Shown: piece by piece, positions 34,599-43,248 of the stretch
Layout: each line of letters starts with the position of its first letter
Position numbering within the stretch: position 1 is the stretch's first letter
Assembly (NCBI GenBank): GCA_964424945.1
Contig: CAYRLB010000003.1
Location: 1 to 64,000 of the forward strand
Reading direction: 5' to 3'
DNA length: 64,000 nt
From: WHSP01 sp964424945
Lineage (GTDB): Bacteria; Gemmatimonadota; Gemmatimonadetes; Longimicrobiales; Longimicrobiaceae
Translations under genes and position numbers: made by a program
Notes under the pieces: generated by a model
Told to the model about the DNA's origin: nothing
Databases searched by the model: none
What the model saw: the letters and a program-made list of their open reading frames with translations, nothing else

Positions 34599-34985
34599 AT
34601 GCTTCACAAGTACAAGCCGGAGGGCTACAACACTGCCGCACCATACCTCATCGTCGATGGAGCCGAGCGCACCATCCAGTTCCTGGAGGAGACCTTCGAT
34701 GGGGTCGAGCTACGCCGCTTCCCAGGCGAGGATGGCCGCATCATACATGCGGAAGTCCGTCTCGACGACACGATCCTGATGATTGCCGACGGAAATGAGG
34801 GGTGGCCAGCGGTTCGCGCCCACGTCCATGTCTACGTCCCCGACGTCGACGACAGCTATCGCCGTGCGCTGGCAGCCGGCGGAACGTCGGTTCAGGAGCC
34901 GGTGAAGAAAGAGGACGATGACAAGCGGGGCGGCGTCATCGATCCGGGCGGCACGACGTGGTGGATCGCAACGAAGATCGCCTGA
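34599..34985 (+). CDS. VOC-fold protein (PhnB-like glyoxalase superfamily)
   Basis: 128 residues with paired beta-alpha-beta-beta-beta modules. YNTAAPYLIVDGAERTIQFLEE and a second module ending RGGVIDPGGTTWWIAT resemble PhnB/YkcA-type VOC proteins. Metal ligands His and Glu are not all obvious, so it could be a binding protein rather than a lyase or dioxygenase. It lies 26 bases after the DUF72 gene, and its stop overlaps the next start in TGATG. Confidence 0.82.
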   Translation: MLHKYKPEGYNTAAPYLIVDGAERTIQFLEETFDGVELRRFPGEDGRIIHAEVRLDDTILMIADGNEGWPAVRAHVHVYVPDVDDSYRRALAAGGTSVQEPVKKEDDDKRGGVIDPGGTTWWIATKIA

Positions 34986-35566
34986 TGATGGCGAGGGCGG
35001 TTCGCGATCGGCATCGCCCCGCGATGACCGCTCGCGAGGTGGGGGAACCTGTCGCGGGCCGCCCTGGCGAGGCGGGCGGACGGGATCGCTGCGCCGACGA
35101 GCACCCCGCCGCATTTCTGGCGCCCGGTGCGATCCCTGGCGTCGAGGACGGAGGATCGCGCTCGCAAACACCCCTCGACCGCCTTCGCCGTCTCTGTCTC
35201 TCCCTGCCGGGGACGATCGAGCAGGAGGCGTGGGGAGCGCCGACCTTCCGGGTACCTGAACGGCGGGGGCGGCTCTTCGCGATGTACGCCTCCGCCGGCA
35301 ACCATCATGGCGCCGGCAGAAGCGCCGTCTGGTGTAACGCTCCCGTTGGCGTTCAGGAGGCGCTCGTTCGCTCTGCCCCGGAACGGTTCTTCGTCCCGCC
35401 CTACGTGGGCGTGAAGGGGTGGATCGGCATCGACCTGGAAGAGATCGATGAAGACGAACTCGCCCAGCTCCTTCTCCAGTCCTACTGCATGGTCGCTCCG
35501 AAAAGACTCCAGCAGCTCGTCGATGAACTGACCGGAACGAGGAGCCCCCGTGACCGGGTGATCTGA
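34985..35566 (+). CDS. MmcQ/YjbR-fold protein
   Basis: 193 residues. The last ~125 (from LDRLRRLCLSLPGTIEQEAWG to YCMVAPKRLQQLVDEL) form the MmcQ/YjbR cyclic-fold domain, known for DNA-binding-like surfaces but without proven function. The first ~65 residues are Arg/Gly/Ala rich and look disordered, so the true start may lie later. I use the ATG at 34985, whose A is the last base of the VOC stop (TGATG), a coupling signal; ATG at 34958 and others are alternatives. Confidence 0.72.
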   Translation: MMARAVRDRHRPAMTAREVGEPVAGRPGEAGGRDRCADEHPAAFLAPGAIPGVEDGGSRSQTPLDRLRRLCLSLPGTIEQEAWGAPTFRVPERRGRLFAMYASAGNHHGAGRSAVWCNAPVGVQEALVRSAPERFFVPPYVGVKGWIGIDLEEIDEDELAQLLLQSYCMVAPKRLQQLVDELTGTRSPRDRVI

Positions 35567-35770
35567 GCTGGAGGGGCCCCTTGCCGCCGGCCTTTCGGCT
35601 GACGATTCTGCTGCGGCGCTTGCCCGAAACAATCCACACGCCTTCACGCCTGACCGAGAGCACGCACTCCCCTCGAGGGATCGGCTACTACACCACCCTC
35701 CCATGCCCTCGGCGTAGCCCATCCGACCACCCGCGTCCGAACTGGCGACCAACCTACCCGGCTGACAACG

Positions 35771-37489
35771 ATGACCGATAGCGACCTGCGCGCCACCGAC
35801 ACCGAGGGCGCGCGTTACAGGGAGGGCGTCTATATCCGACTGGATGAGGCCGAGCTCCCCGCCGCCCCTGATTCATCCGATTTCCCCATCCGGGGGCATG
35901 GTCCGGCGTATAGGGTTCACAACGAGATCCCGAAGGTCCCTCGCGTACGTCACCTGATCGGCCCTTCGGTCATCGCGCTCGGAATGGGCCTGGGCGCTGG
36001 GGAGCTTCTGCTCTGGCCGAACCTCATCACGGTCAACGGCTACGAGATCTGGTGGCTCTTCTGGCTCGGGGTGATGACGCAGTTCGTGGTCATCAGCGAG
36101 ATCGAGCGCTGGACGATCGCAACCGGCGAGTCGATCTTCGGCGGGATGGCGCGGCTCACAAAGATCGCGATCTGGCCCTGGTTCTTCCTGATCGCCACCC
36201 TCTTCGCCTTTTTCTGGCCCGGCTGGGCATCCCAATCGGCGGAGTTCATAGGCGGGATCATCCTTGCCGTGACCGGCGAGAGCATCGCCTGGCAGCCGAT
36301 AGCGCTGCTGATGCTCGCCTTCTGCTGGGTCGCGCTGGCAGCTTCGAAGATCGTCTACAACGCGCTCGAACGTCTCGAGATGACGATGGTCTTCGCCTTC
36401 TTCCCCCTCCTCGCGGTTTCACTCTTCGTCGTCGGGGTTGTACCTGACCATGTGCTCGATCTGTTGAAGGGCGCCGTTTCCGTCGGTCAGGCACCGCAGG
36501 CTCTGATGACGGGGGCGCAGTTCCCCACACTACTCATCGCTGTCGCATATGCCGGTTCAGGCGGCACGCTGCTGCTCTGCCAATCCCTCTGGATCCGGGA
36601 TAAGGGGTTCGGGATGGCGGCATACCAGGGCCGGATCGCAGGGATCCGGGGCGAGAATGAGGAGCTGAGCGACTCCGGCTTCGTCTTCGACACGCGGAAC
36701 GCACCCACCGCGATCGCCCGCTTCCGCGCCTGGATGAGAGTTTCCGAGCAGGAGCTGCTTCTCACCTTCGTCCTGCTCGTCCTCCTCAGCGTCGTTATCA
36801 CCAGCCTTCTCGTCACCTCGGCGCTGGGGATGGACAATGTGGAGATGGCCGGCGACCTCTCCGGCATGATGCAACGTCAGAGCGACGTCCTGTACGAGGC
36901 GGGCGGGGTCTGGCTCCGGACGGCGTTTCTGCTGGGCGGCGCCTTTGTGCTCTTCTCCACGCAGCTCGGGATCGTCGATACTGTCACGCGGATCTGCGGC
37001 AGTGTCTTCTACGAGCAGTACGGGCGGCGCACCCGCTTCTGGACCTTGAAGCGCACCTTCCTCTTCTTCCTCTCGGTCTTCGTTCTCGCTTCGATGGCGA
37101 TCGTCATCTCGTCCTGGAGCGGGGGCGAGACGGTCGACCGCCTGCAGCCGAACTTCCTCGTGCTGGTCGCCGGCCCCGCGACGATCTCCAGCATGTACAT
37201 CTTTGCAATCGTCGTCGGCTATATGAACGTTCGCCGCCTCCCCGAAGCGTTGCGGATGCCGCTCTGGAAACGCTGGGGGTGCATATGGGCGGCGGTCCTC
37301 TGGGGCTGGTTCACGGTAGAGGCGCTGAGCAGACAGCGGCTCACCGCCATCGCGGCGCCGCCGGAGGTCGTGGAATCGATTCTCTGGCATCCGGTACGCG
37401 GGGTGCTGTATGGGATCTGGATCGCGTCGATCCTCTGGTTCGCCTGGAGCATCCTGGGACCGGGAGTGCGAGGGGCGCGACGATCCTGA
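35771..37489 (+). CDS. Nramp-like transporter, divergent, without DPGN/MPH motifs
   Basis: 572 residues, about 11 membrane segments after a 55-residue acidic cytosolic N-terminus. Overall order resembles the Nramp/LeuT-fold family, with a first-helix GPSVIALGMGLGAGE where Nramp has DPGN and a sixth-helix AYAGSGGTLLLCQSLWIRDKG where Nramp has MPH. So the canonical metal ligands are absent. Related Nramp-like proteins in planctomycetes keep the same SGG and WIRDKG pattern. Substrate may differ from Mn/Fe. Cytoplasmic membrane. Confidence 0.82.
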   Translation: MTDSDLRATDTEGARYREGVYIRLDEAELPAAPDSSDFPIRGHGPAYRVHNEIPKVPRVRHLIGPSVIALGMGLGAGELLLWPNLITVNGYEIWWLFWLGVMTQFVVISEIERWTIATGESIFGGMARLTKIAIWPWFFLIATLFAFFWPGWASQSAEFIGGIILAVTGESIAWQPIALLMLAFCWVALAASKIVYNALERLEMTMVFAFFPLLAVSLFVVGVVPDHVLDLLKGAVSVGQAPQALMTGAQFPTLLIAVAYAGSGGTLLLCQSLWIRDKGFGMAAYQGRIAGIRGENEELSDSGFVFDTRNAPTAIARFRAWMRVSEQELLLTFVLLVLLSVVITSLLVTSALGMDNVEMAGDLSGMMQRQSDVLYEAGGVWLRTAFLLGGAFVLFSTQLGIVDTVTRICGSVFYEQYGRRTRFWTLKRTFLFFLSVFVLASMAIVISSWSGGETVDRLQPNFLVLVAGPATISSMYIFAIVVGYMNVRRLPEALRMPLWKRWGCIWAAVLWGWFTVEALSRQRLTAIAAPPEVVESILWHPVRGVLYGIWIASILWFAWSILGPGVRGARRS

Positions 37490-37547
37490 TTTCAGCCCGG
37501 TCCATCAGCGGAGCGAGCGGACGACTACCCGAACCACATCCGGAACA

Positions 37548-38237
37548 GTGCCAAGCCGATTTCAGACGGTAACGATCAGTGTACTAAGCCTTTTTCTGAG
37601 CGTCGGATGCTCCGACGACGCTCCCACCGAGCCGGTAGAAACTCCCGGCCTGACGATCGTCTCCGGGAATGGCCAGTCGGGCATCGCGGGACAGGAGCTG
37701 GACGATCCACTCATCATTCGCGTCACCACGGAATCGGGTGAGCCGGTCGAGGGTGCCTCGGTCGCGTGGACAGTCACAACGGGGGGCGGCAGTGCCGATC
37801 CCGGCCCGCTGACGACGGACGCGAATGGCGAGGCGCAGTCCGAATGGAGGCTCGGCAGCGCGCTCGGCGAACAGACGCTTTCCGTCACGGCAGCGGGCAG
37901 GACGTCGGTTTTCCTCGCTACGGCAGTGGACACGAGGGCCCCGGAGATGATCGTTCCGGTGAGTGGCGAAAACCAGACGGGAACCCCCGGGGGCCAGCTT
38001 CTAAATCCGCTCGTCGTGCGGGTCGAGAATGAATTCGGGCGGCCGGTCCCGGGTGTGGAGGTCGAGTGGAATGTCGAGCAGGGTGGTGGCATGATCAGCC
38101 CCACAACCACGACGACGGACGCGGATGGCCGGGCACAGGCGAACTGGAACCTGGGCTTCTCGATCGGGCAGCAGTCGTCTGTCGCCGGCGTCGCAGGACT
38201 GTCGACATCGGCGAGATTCCGAGCGACAGCGCGCTGA
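37548..38237 (+). CDS. Lipoprotein with two Ig-like (Big-type) domains
   Basis: 229 residues from a GTG at 37548; the leader FQTVTISVLSLFLSVGC ends in a lipobox. Two tandem, alike beta-sandwich repeats of about 95 residues follow (each with LxxPLxxRVxxExGxPVxGxxVxW and a TTDAxGxAQxxWxLG core), typical of bacterial Ig-like surface domains. Probably a surface or periplasmic adhesin or spacer. The frame extends back to 37410 but that part has no leader. It converges on the next gene with 22 bases between. Confidence 0.8.
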   Translation: MPSRFQTVTISVLSLFLSVGCSDDAPTEPVETPGLTIVSGNGQSGIAGQELDDPLIIRVTTESGEPVEGASVAWTVTTGGGSADPGPLTTDANGEAQSEWRLGSALGEQTLSVTAAGRTSVFLATAVDTRAPEMIVPVSGENQTGTPGGQLLNPLVVRVENEFGRPVPGVEVEWNVEQGGGMISPTTTTTDADGRAQANWNLGFSIGQQSSVAGVAGLSTSARFRATAR

Positions 38238-38259
38238 GCCGGTGTCCTCGGCCAGTAGG

Positions 38260-38844
38260 CTACGCTCGCTCAACATAGCGGATCATCTGCCGGACCATCC
38301 GGTCTGCAGATGATCCGTAATCCTCCTCGTACTTCTTCATAAGTTCCTCCCGGCTCGGCGTCTTCCCCTTCGCCTGGCGTTCCCACAGAACCGAAAGTGT
38401 CGCATAGGGGGGAACCAGCACTCCTATGGCGTTGAAGAAGTTGCACAGATTCCCGATGATGTGCTGAGCGCCGTCCGAATCGCCCGTGATGACGATCCCT
38501 CCGACCTTCCCGTCCAGCGGCGAGCCCTTCCCCTCCATGATCTGATCGTGAAGCTCATCGAGCCGCTCGATGACCCGCTGGATAAGCGAGGATTGATTGT
38601 CCCACCAGATAGGCGTCGCGAGGACGACGATGTCGGAGGCGAGCACCTTCTCGAGAATCGCGGGCCACTCGTCGCCATCACCCATGTCGGAGCAGGTACC
38701 CGGAAGGATGTTATGTTCGACGAGCTTCACGACCTCCGCCTCGACGCCTGCCGGCCTGAGACGGTCGACCAGGAAATCGCAGAGTGTCTCCGTGTTGGAG
38801 ATGCTGGATGTCTTCAGCGTTCCGAGCAGAATCGTTGCTTTCAC
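38260..38844 (-). CDS. Flavodoxin-fold NAD(P)H-dependent FMN oxidoreductase
   Basis: 194 residues. The phosphate-binding loop LGTLKTSSISNTE and the TPIWWDNQSS segment (FMN ring contact) match NADPH-dependent FMN reductases of the WrbA/iron-sulfur flavoprotein kind; the GDSDGAQH motif is typical. It would reduce quinones, azo compounds or flavin with NAD(P)H. I choose a GTG at 38844 since AGGAG sits 7 bases before it, over the ATG at 38892, which has none. Confidence 0.85.
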   Translation of the reverse strand: MKATILLGTLKTSSISNTETLCDFLVDRLRPAGVEAEVVKLVEHNILPGTCSDMGDGDEWPAILEKVLASDIVVLATPIWWDNQSSLIQRVIERLDELHDQIMEGKGSPLDGKVGGIVITGDSDGAQHIIGNLCNFFNAIGVLVPPYATLSVLWERQAKGKTPSREELMKKYEEDYGSSADRMVRQMIRYVERA

Positions 38845-39098
38845 GCGGATCTCCTGGCTGGGCTGACGGAGGTTTCGGATGGGGTTCGACACTCCATCGA
38901 GCGCATGATCGGGGCCCGCGCGATGCCCATTTTCGACCGCGGGCTACGCAGGCGTGACACCCGCGCAGGCCGGTGTACAGAGCGTTCGATGTAAGGACGC
39001 CGCGGGCGGTGGAAAAGGAGCCGACCGCAGCCTCTGACCGGGAGCAGTGAAGTGAGAACCCGCAGACCTTCAGGACAGGAGACGACCTACGCTTGCGT

Positions 39099-39227
39099 CG
39101 TCATCCCAGCCTCGTCGTCCGTCATCCAGGCTTCGTCGTCCGTCATCCAGGCTTCGCCCTCCGACATCAAGGCTTCGTCCGTCATCCCGGCTTCGCCCTC
39201 CGTCATCCCGGCGAAAGCCGGGATCCA
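39099..39227. repeat. VIPAKAGIQ-type palindromic repeat with degenerate 21-bp tandem copies
   Basis: Five near-identical units of 21, 21, 21, 18 and 21 bases (each about CGTCATCCNGGCTTCGNCNTC) run into a sixth unit that is an inverted repeat with an 8-bp stem and GAAA loop (39205-39224). Translated on the plus strand this reads VIPAKAGIQ, the well-known false-gene product of a widespread bacterial intergenic repeat. The whole stretch 38845-39332 between the flavoprotein and Gfo/Idh genes has no other feature I can support. Confidence 0.85.
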
Positions 39228-39332
39228 ACCGGCCCCGAAACCGCCCGAAGCATCCCCGGCCGTAGCCACGCGGAAGAAGCTTGGTAGCGCGAATGAGGGG
39301 ATCGCCTTCTCCCGCCGTCATCGAAGCGACTC

Positions 39333-40340
39333 TTACAGCCCCGTAGCTTCCCACCCCCCTGCGTCTGCCGAGCGCGCGATCGCGTCGAGGATCATCATGT
39401 TGCGGATCCCATCTTCGAGCCGGTAGGCAACTGGCTCATCGCCGCGGATGGCGCGGACGAACGCATCGGCCTGCTCGGTATACTGATCCGAGACCCGGAT
39501 CACCTCTTCGACCGTCGACGCGCCGCCGAGCTCGGTCCCGTCGTCGATGAGGATGCGCGTCTCCTCCATCTGCGGAGCGTTGAACGGAATTATGATCTCG
39601 ATGCGCCCCTCGGTTCCCACGACTGTCACACGCTGATGCCCCGCAAGCTGCGTGGAGACGGTGAATCCGAGGTGCCGCCCGCCCCCGAAATCGGCGATGA
39701 CGGAGGTGAGCCGATCGGTACCGAATTCCGGATCCCTGTCGGCGATCGCGACCACACGCGACGGCTCACCCTCGAAGATGAACCGCCCGGATACGACCCC
39801 GTAACAACCGATATCCATGATCGCGCCGCCGCCGGCGTCAACCTGGTTCCGGATATCCTGCGCATCCCGGTTCGTGTAGCTGAAGAAGACCTGCACTGCC
39901 CGCGCCTCCCCGATTCTACCGCCGCGAACGATCTCCCGAGCGCGCAGCCATTGCGGGTGGAAGCGCACCATGAACGCCTCCATCAGCACCAGATCGGGCC
40001 GGACGCCCTCCAGCCGGCGAGCGTCGGCTGCCGTCATGCCGAGCGGCTTCTCGCAGAGCACGTGCTTGCCGGCTTCAAGCGCTGCGATCGACCAATCGAC
40101 ATGCAGATGATTGGGAAGCGGGTTGTAAACCGCATCGATATCCGGATCAGCCAGAAGCGCTTCATAGGATCCGTACGCCTTCGCAATCCCGAGCTGGGCC
40201 GCGACTTCATCCGCCCGAACCGGATCGCGCGATGCGATCGCTGCGACTTCCCCGAGCTGAGAGCGCTGGATAGCCGGTATGACCTTCTCCGAACCGATGC
40301 GTGCGGTGGATAATACGCCCCAGCGGATCCTGTCTGACAT
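39333..40340 (-). CDS. Gfo/Idh/MocA-family oxidoreductase
   Basis: 335 residues. The N-terminal NAD(P) Rossmann domain opens with IRWGVLSTARIG, and CEKPLGMTAADAR holds the EKP motif with the catalytic Lys. The C-terminal alpha/beta domain has a long MEAFMVRFHPQW substrate segment and GGGAIMDIGCYGV, as in glucose-fructose oxidoreductase and dihydrodiol-dehydrogenase relatives. Substrate is probably a sugar or cyclitol. Divergent from the quinoprotein gene, consistent with carbohydrate oxidation in this part. 280 bases separate the starts, with no clear promoter. Confidence 0.9.
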   Translation of the reverse strand: MSDRIRWGVLSTARIGSEKVIPAIQRSQLGEVAAIASRDPVRADEVAAQLGIAKAYGSYEALLADPDIDAVYNPLPNHLHVDWSIAALEAGKHVLCEKPLGMTAADARRLEGVRPDLVLMEAFMVRFHPQWLRAREIVRGGRIGEARAVQVFFSYTNRDAQDIRNQVDAGGGAIMDIGCYGVVSGRFIFEGEPSRVVAIADRDPEFGTDRLTSVIADFGGGRHLGFTVSTQLAGHQRVTVVGTEGRIEIIIPFNAPQMEETRILIDDGTELGGASTVEEVIRVSDQYTEQADAFVRAIRGDEPVAYRLEDGIRNMMILDAIARSADAGGWEATGL

Positions 40341-40620
40341 TATTTTTCTTGTAGTCTGGTTGTCGGATAGTACGGCAGGGCCGCACCCAATGTCATCGTC
40401 AGGCCGTCATCTGACAACGATGACGATCGGGTGGCACCCTCGGAGATACAAAGGCCGGACGCTGCCCGGTGAGAGCAGCGATAGACAAAGTCTGGACGTG
40501 GATCTTGCCGGGACGCGCATCGATGTCTTACATTTCACAGTCACATCTGCAGTCCGTCCGCTCGGCGTCAGTCGCGGCAGTCCAATACGCGATCCCCCTG
40601 CTCAATTCGGAAAATTTCAG

Positions 40621-43008
40621 ATGATTTCAACCAAGGTTCGATCCGCCAATCCGTTCAAACGGATTGGGCGAAAGGGCTTCACCCGCCTTGCGATCTTCGG
40701 CACCGTCGGTGTTCTGACGGCCTGCGCCGTCGGTCAGCCGGGTTCCGGCCGGAGCGGTGGGGGCGTCGATTCGCAACATCTTGCGTGGGACAACTACGGC
40801 GGAGGCCCGGACGCCTCGAAGTTCGTTGCCTTTACGCAGATCACGAAGGAAAACGTCGGGCAGCTCGAGGTCGCGTGGACGTACGAGACGGAGGACAACT
40901 CTTCCTACTCGTTCAACCCGATCGTCGTCGATGGCGTGATGTACGTCGTCGCGAAGAACCGCTCCATCGTTGCGCTCGACGCTACGACGGGTGAGGAGCT
41001 CTGGATCCACGCGCGGCTCGGCAACATTCCGACGCGTGGCCTGAACTTCTGGCAGAGTCCGGACGGCTCCGAGAAGCGGATTCTGTTCGTCACGAACAAC
41101 TACCTGCAGGCGATCGACGCAACGACCGGTCAGTCGGTCCTCACTTTCGGCGACAACGGCCTGGTCGACCTCAAGCTTGGCGTGACGGGTCGCGACCCGG
41201 AGAGCTTCGGCGGCATTCAGTCGTCGACGCCGGGCGTCGTGTTCGAGGATCTGGTCATCGTCGGTGCCGCACCGGGCGAGAACTTCATCAACGCCCCGGG
41301 GCACGTCCGCGCGTACAATGCGCGCACGGGTGAGCACGTCTGGACCTTCCACACCGTTCCGCAGCCGGGTGAATTCGGATACGAGACGTGGCCGCCCGAT
41401 GCGTACAAGTACATCGGCGGAGTGAATGTCTGGGGCGAGTTCTCCGTCGACGTCGAGCGCGGTATCGTGTATGCGCCGACCGGTTCGCCGAACCAGGACT
41501 TCTACGGCGCGGACCGCATTGGCGCGAACCTTTTCGCGAACACCCTTCTGGCGCTCGATGCGCGCACCGGTGAGCGGATCTGGCACTTCCAGGCCACGCC
41601 GCACGACCTCCGCGATTACGACCTGAACTCGGCTCCCCAGCTCGTTACGGTCAACCACGGCGGCGAGGAAATTCCGGCCGTAGTGATCGCGACGAAGATG
41701 GGGATGATGTTCGCGTTCAACCGGGTGACGGGTGAGCCGCTCTGGCCGATCGAAGATCGTCCGATCCCGCAGAGCAATGTGCCGGGCGAGCAGTCCTGGC
41801 CGACGGCGCCCTTCCAGCCGCACCTTCCGCCCTTCTCCCGGCAGTCGATGACGTCGGCAGATGTGTCGCCCTTCCTGCCGGAGGAGCGGCGCAGTGCGCT
41901 GATCGCGCGGATCGATTCGCTCGTCGCGAACGACCGGATGGGCCTCTATACGCCGCTCTCACACGAGCAAGCGACTCTGGCGATTCCAGGGACGGTCGGC
42001 GGCGCCAACTTCGGGCACACGGCCTCCGATCCGTACCGCGGGCTGGTGTTCGTGATTTCGAATGACGGCTTCTCGCTCTACGAGCCACTGATCCGTCATG
42101 AAGCGCCGGACCCGAACGCACCGCCTCCGGCGGCGCCGCAGGGACCGGGCTTTGGCGGCCCGGGTGGTCCTGGCGGCGGTGGCGTGACGGCCACCGAGGT
42201 CGCGCAGGGTCAGACGCTCTATGCGCAGCAGTGCCAGATGTGCCACCTGCCGAACCGGATGGGAGCGGGCGCGGCGCCCTCGCTCATCGGTGTCGAGACG
42301 CGCATGTCGCAGGCGGACTTCAGCTCCTTCGTCCGGATCGGCCGCGGCGAGATGCCGGGCTTCGGGCACCTGACGGATGCGAACATCCAGGCGCTCTACC
42401 GCTTCCTGGGCGGCTCCGCGGATGGCGGTGTGATCCCGCTTCCCGAGGGACCGGTCGTCGCCTCCGGCGGTGCGCCGGGTGGTCTGCTTCCCCGCTCCTC
42501 GCCGGGCGGCGGTGGCGGCCGTGGCTTCGGTCTGCCCTACCCCGAGGGTGTCGACGCGCCGGACGTCCGGTACGTGTTCCAGGGCTACGGCATGATGTAT
42601 AACGCCATCAGCCCGCCCTGGTCCTCGATCACGGCGTACGACATGAACACCGGCACGATCAAGTGGACCCGTCCCCTCGGAACGTATCGGGATGCGGCTG
42701 CTGCTGGTGTCTTCAACACGGGTGTGCCGGAGACGCTGCGTAACGGCATGGTCGTCACGGCGACGGGCCTCGTCTTCAGCAACGCCAAGGACGGGACGAT
42801 CTACGCCTTCGACGCCGATACGGGTGACCAGCTCTGGGCGATGGAGCTTCCGGGCAACATCGGTTCGGAAGGCATCCCGGCGATGTACGAGGTCAACGGC
42901 AAGCAGTACCTGGTGGTGACGGTCACGACACCTCACCAGGGGTATCGCGCCGAAACGACGGAGCCGGCACCGCCGCGGCGGTATGTAGCGTTCGCGCTGC
43001 CGGACTGA
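40621..43008 (+). CDS. PQQ beta-propeller lipoprotein dehydrogenase with inserted cytochrome c domain
   Basis: 795 residues. A lipobox (VLTAC, C35) anchors it to a membrane. The first ~510 residues form most of an eight-bladed quinoprotein propeller (repeated TGExxW motifs), then a Gly/Pro linker (PGFGGPGGPGGGG) leads to a cytochrome c domain with CQMCH at 538-542 and a Met-ligand candidate in GEMPGFGHL. A second Gly-rich linker returns to the final propeller blades (TGTIKW, ATGLVFS, TGDQLW). So the haem domain is inserted within the propeller. Electrons from PQQ could pass to the haem inside one chain. The start at 40621 follows the leader; earlier frame lacks homology. Confidence 0.9.
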   Translation: MISTKVRSANPFKRIGRKGFTRLAIFGTVGVLTACAVGQPGSGRSGGGVDSQHLAWDNYGGGPDASKFVAFTQITKENVGQLEVAWTYETEDNSSYSFNPIVVDGVMYVVAKNRSIVALDATTGEELWIHARLGNIPTRGLNFWQSPDGSEKRILFVTNNYLQAIDATTGQSVLTFGDNGLVDLKLGVTGRDPESFGGIQSSTPGVVFEDLVIVGAAPGENFINAPGHVRAYNARTGEHVWTFHTVPQPGEFGYETWPPDAYKYIGGVNVWGEFSVDVERGIVYAPTGSPNQDFYGADRIGANLFANTLLALDARTGERIWHFQATPHDLRDYDLNSAPQLVTVNHGGEEIPAVVIATKMGMMFAFNRVTGEPLWPIEDRPIPQSNVPGEQSWPTAPFQPHLPPFSRQSMTSADVSPFLPEERRSALIARIDSLVANDRMGLYTPLSHEQATLAIPGTVGGANFGHTASDPYRGLVFVISNDGFSLYEPLIRHEAPDPNAPPPAAPQGPGFGGPGGPGGGGVTATEVAQGQTLYAQQCQMCHLPNRMGAGAAPSLIGVETRMSQADFSSFVRIGRGEMPGFGHLTDANIQALYRFLGGSADGGVIPLPEGPVVASGGAPGGLLPRSSPGGGGGRGFGLPYPEGVDAPDVRYVFQGYGMMYNAISPPWSSITAYDMNTGTIKWTRPLGTYRDAAAAGVFNTGVPETLRNGMVVTATGLVFSNAKDGTIYAFDADTGDQLWAMELPGNIGSEGIPAMYEVNGKQYLVVTVTTPHQGYRAETTEPAPPRRYVAFALPD

Positions 43009-43020
43009 TTCGCTGGAGGA

Positions 43021-43066
43021 AAAAAGAAGAACGGACCCGGGTCATCCCGGGTCCGTTCTTCTTTTT
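43021..43066. terminator. Very strong bidirectional terminator
   Basis: A perfect 21-bp stem (43021-43041 with 43046-43066), TCAT loop, A-run on the left and T-run on the right. Between the convergent quinoprotein and SDR genes. Confidence 0.93.
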
Positions 43067-43248
43067 GCGCTCGACCTTTTTCCAGGCAGGTTTGACGCTC
43101 TCCCGCGTTCTCTCGATCTGTACGTCCCCCGCCATTCAATCTTCGACGATCAGCTTTCGGGCCCGGCCTCTTCTCCGTCCGCTCTCCGGCCCCTGATGCT
43201 CGCGCAGAACGCGGGAAGACGAACCACGTCCCGCGAGGTGCAGGAGCA

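Noticed and set aside
39099..39227. Possible CRISPR-like short repeats
   Set aside because: Units are contiguous with no unique spacers, the period is 21 bases and no cas gene is nearby.
39052..39426. 124-residue frame reading VIPASSS and VIPAKAGIQ
   Set aside because: Translation of the palindromic repeat array, a known source of false genes; both strands stay open by chance.
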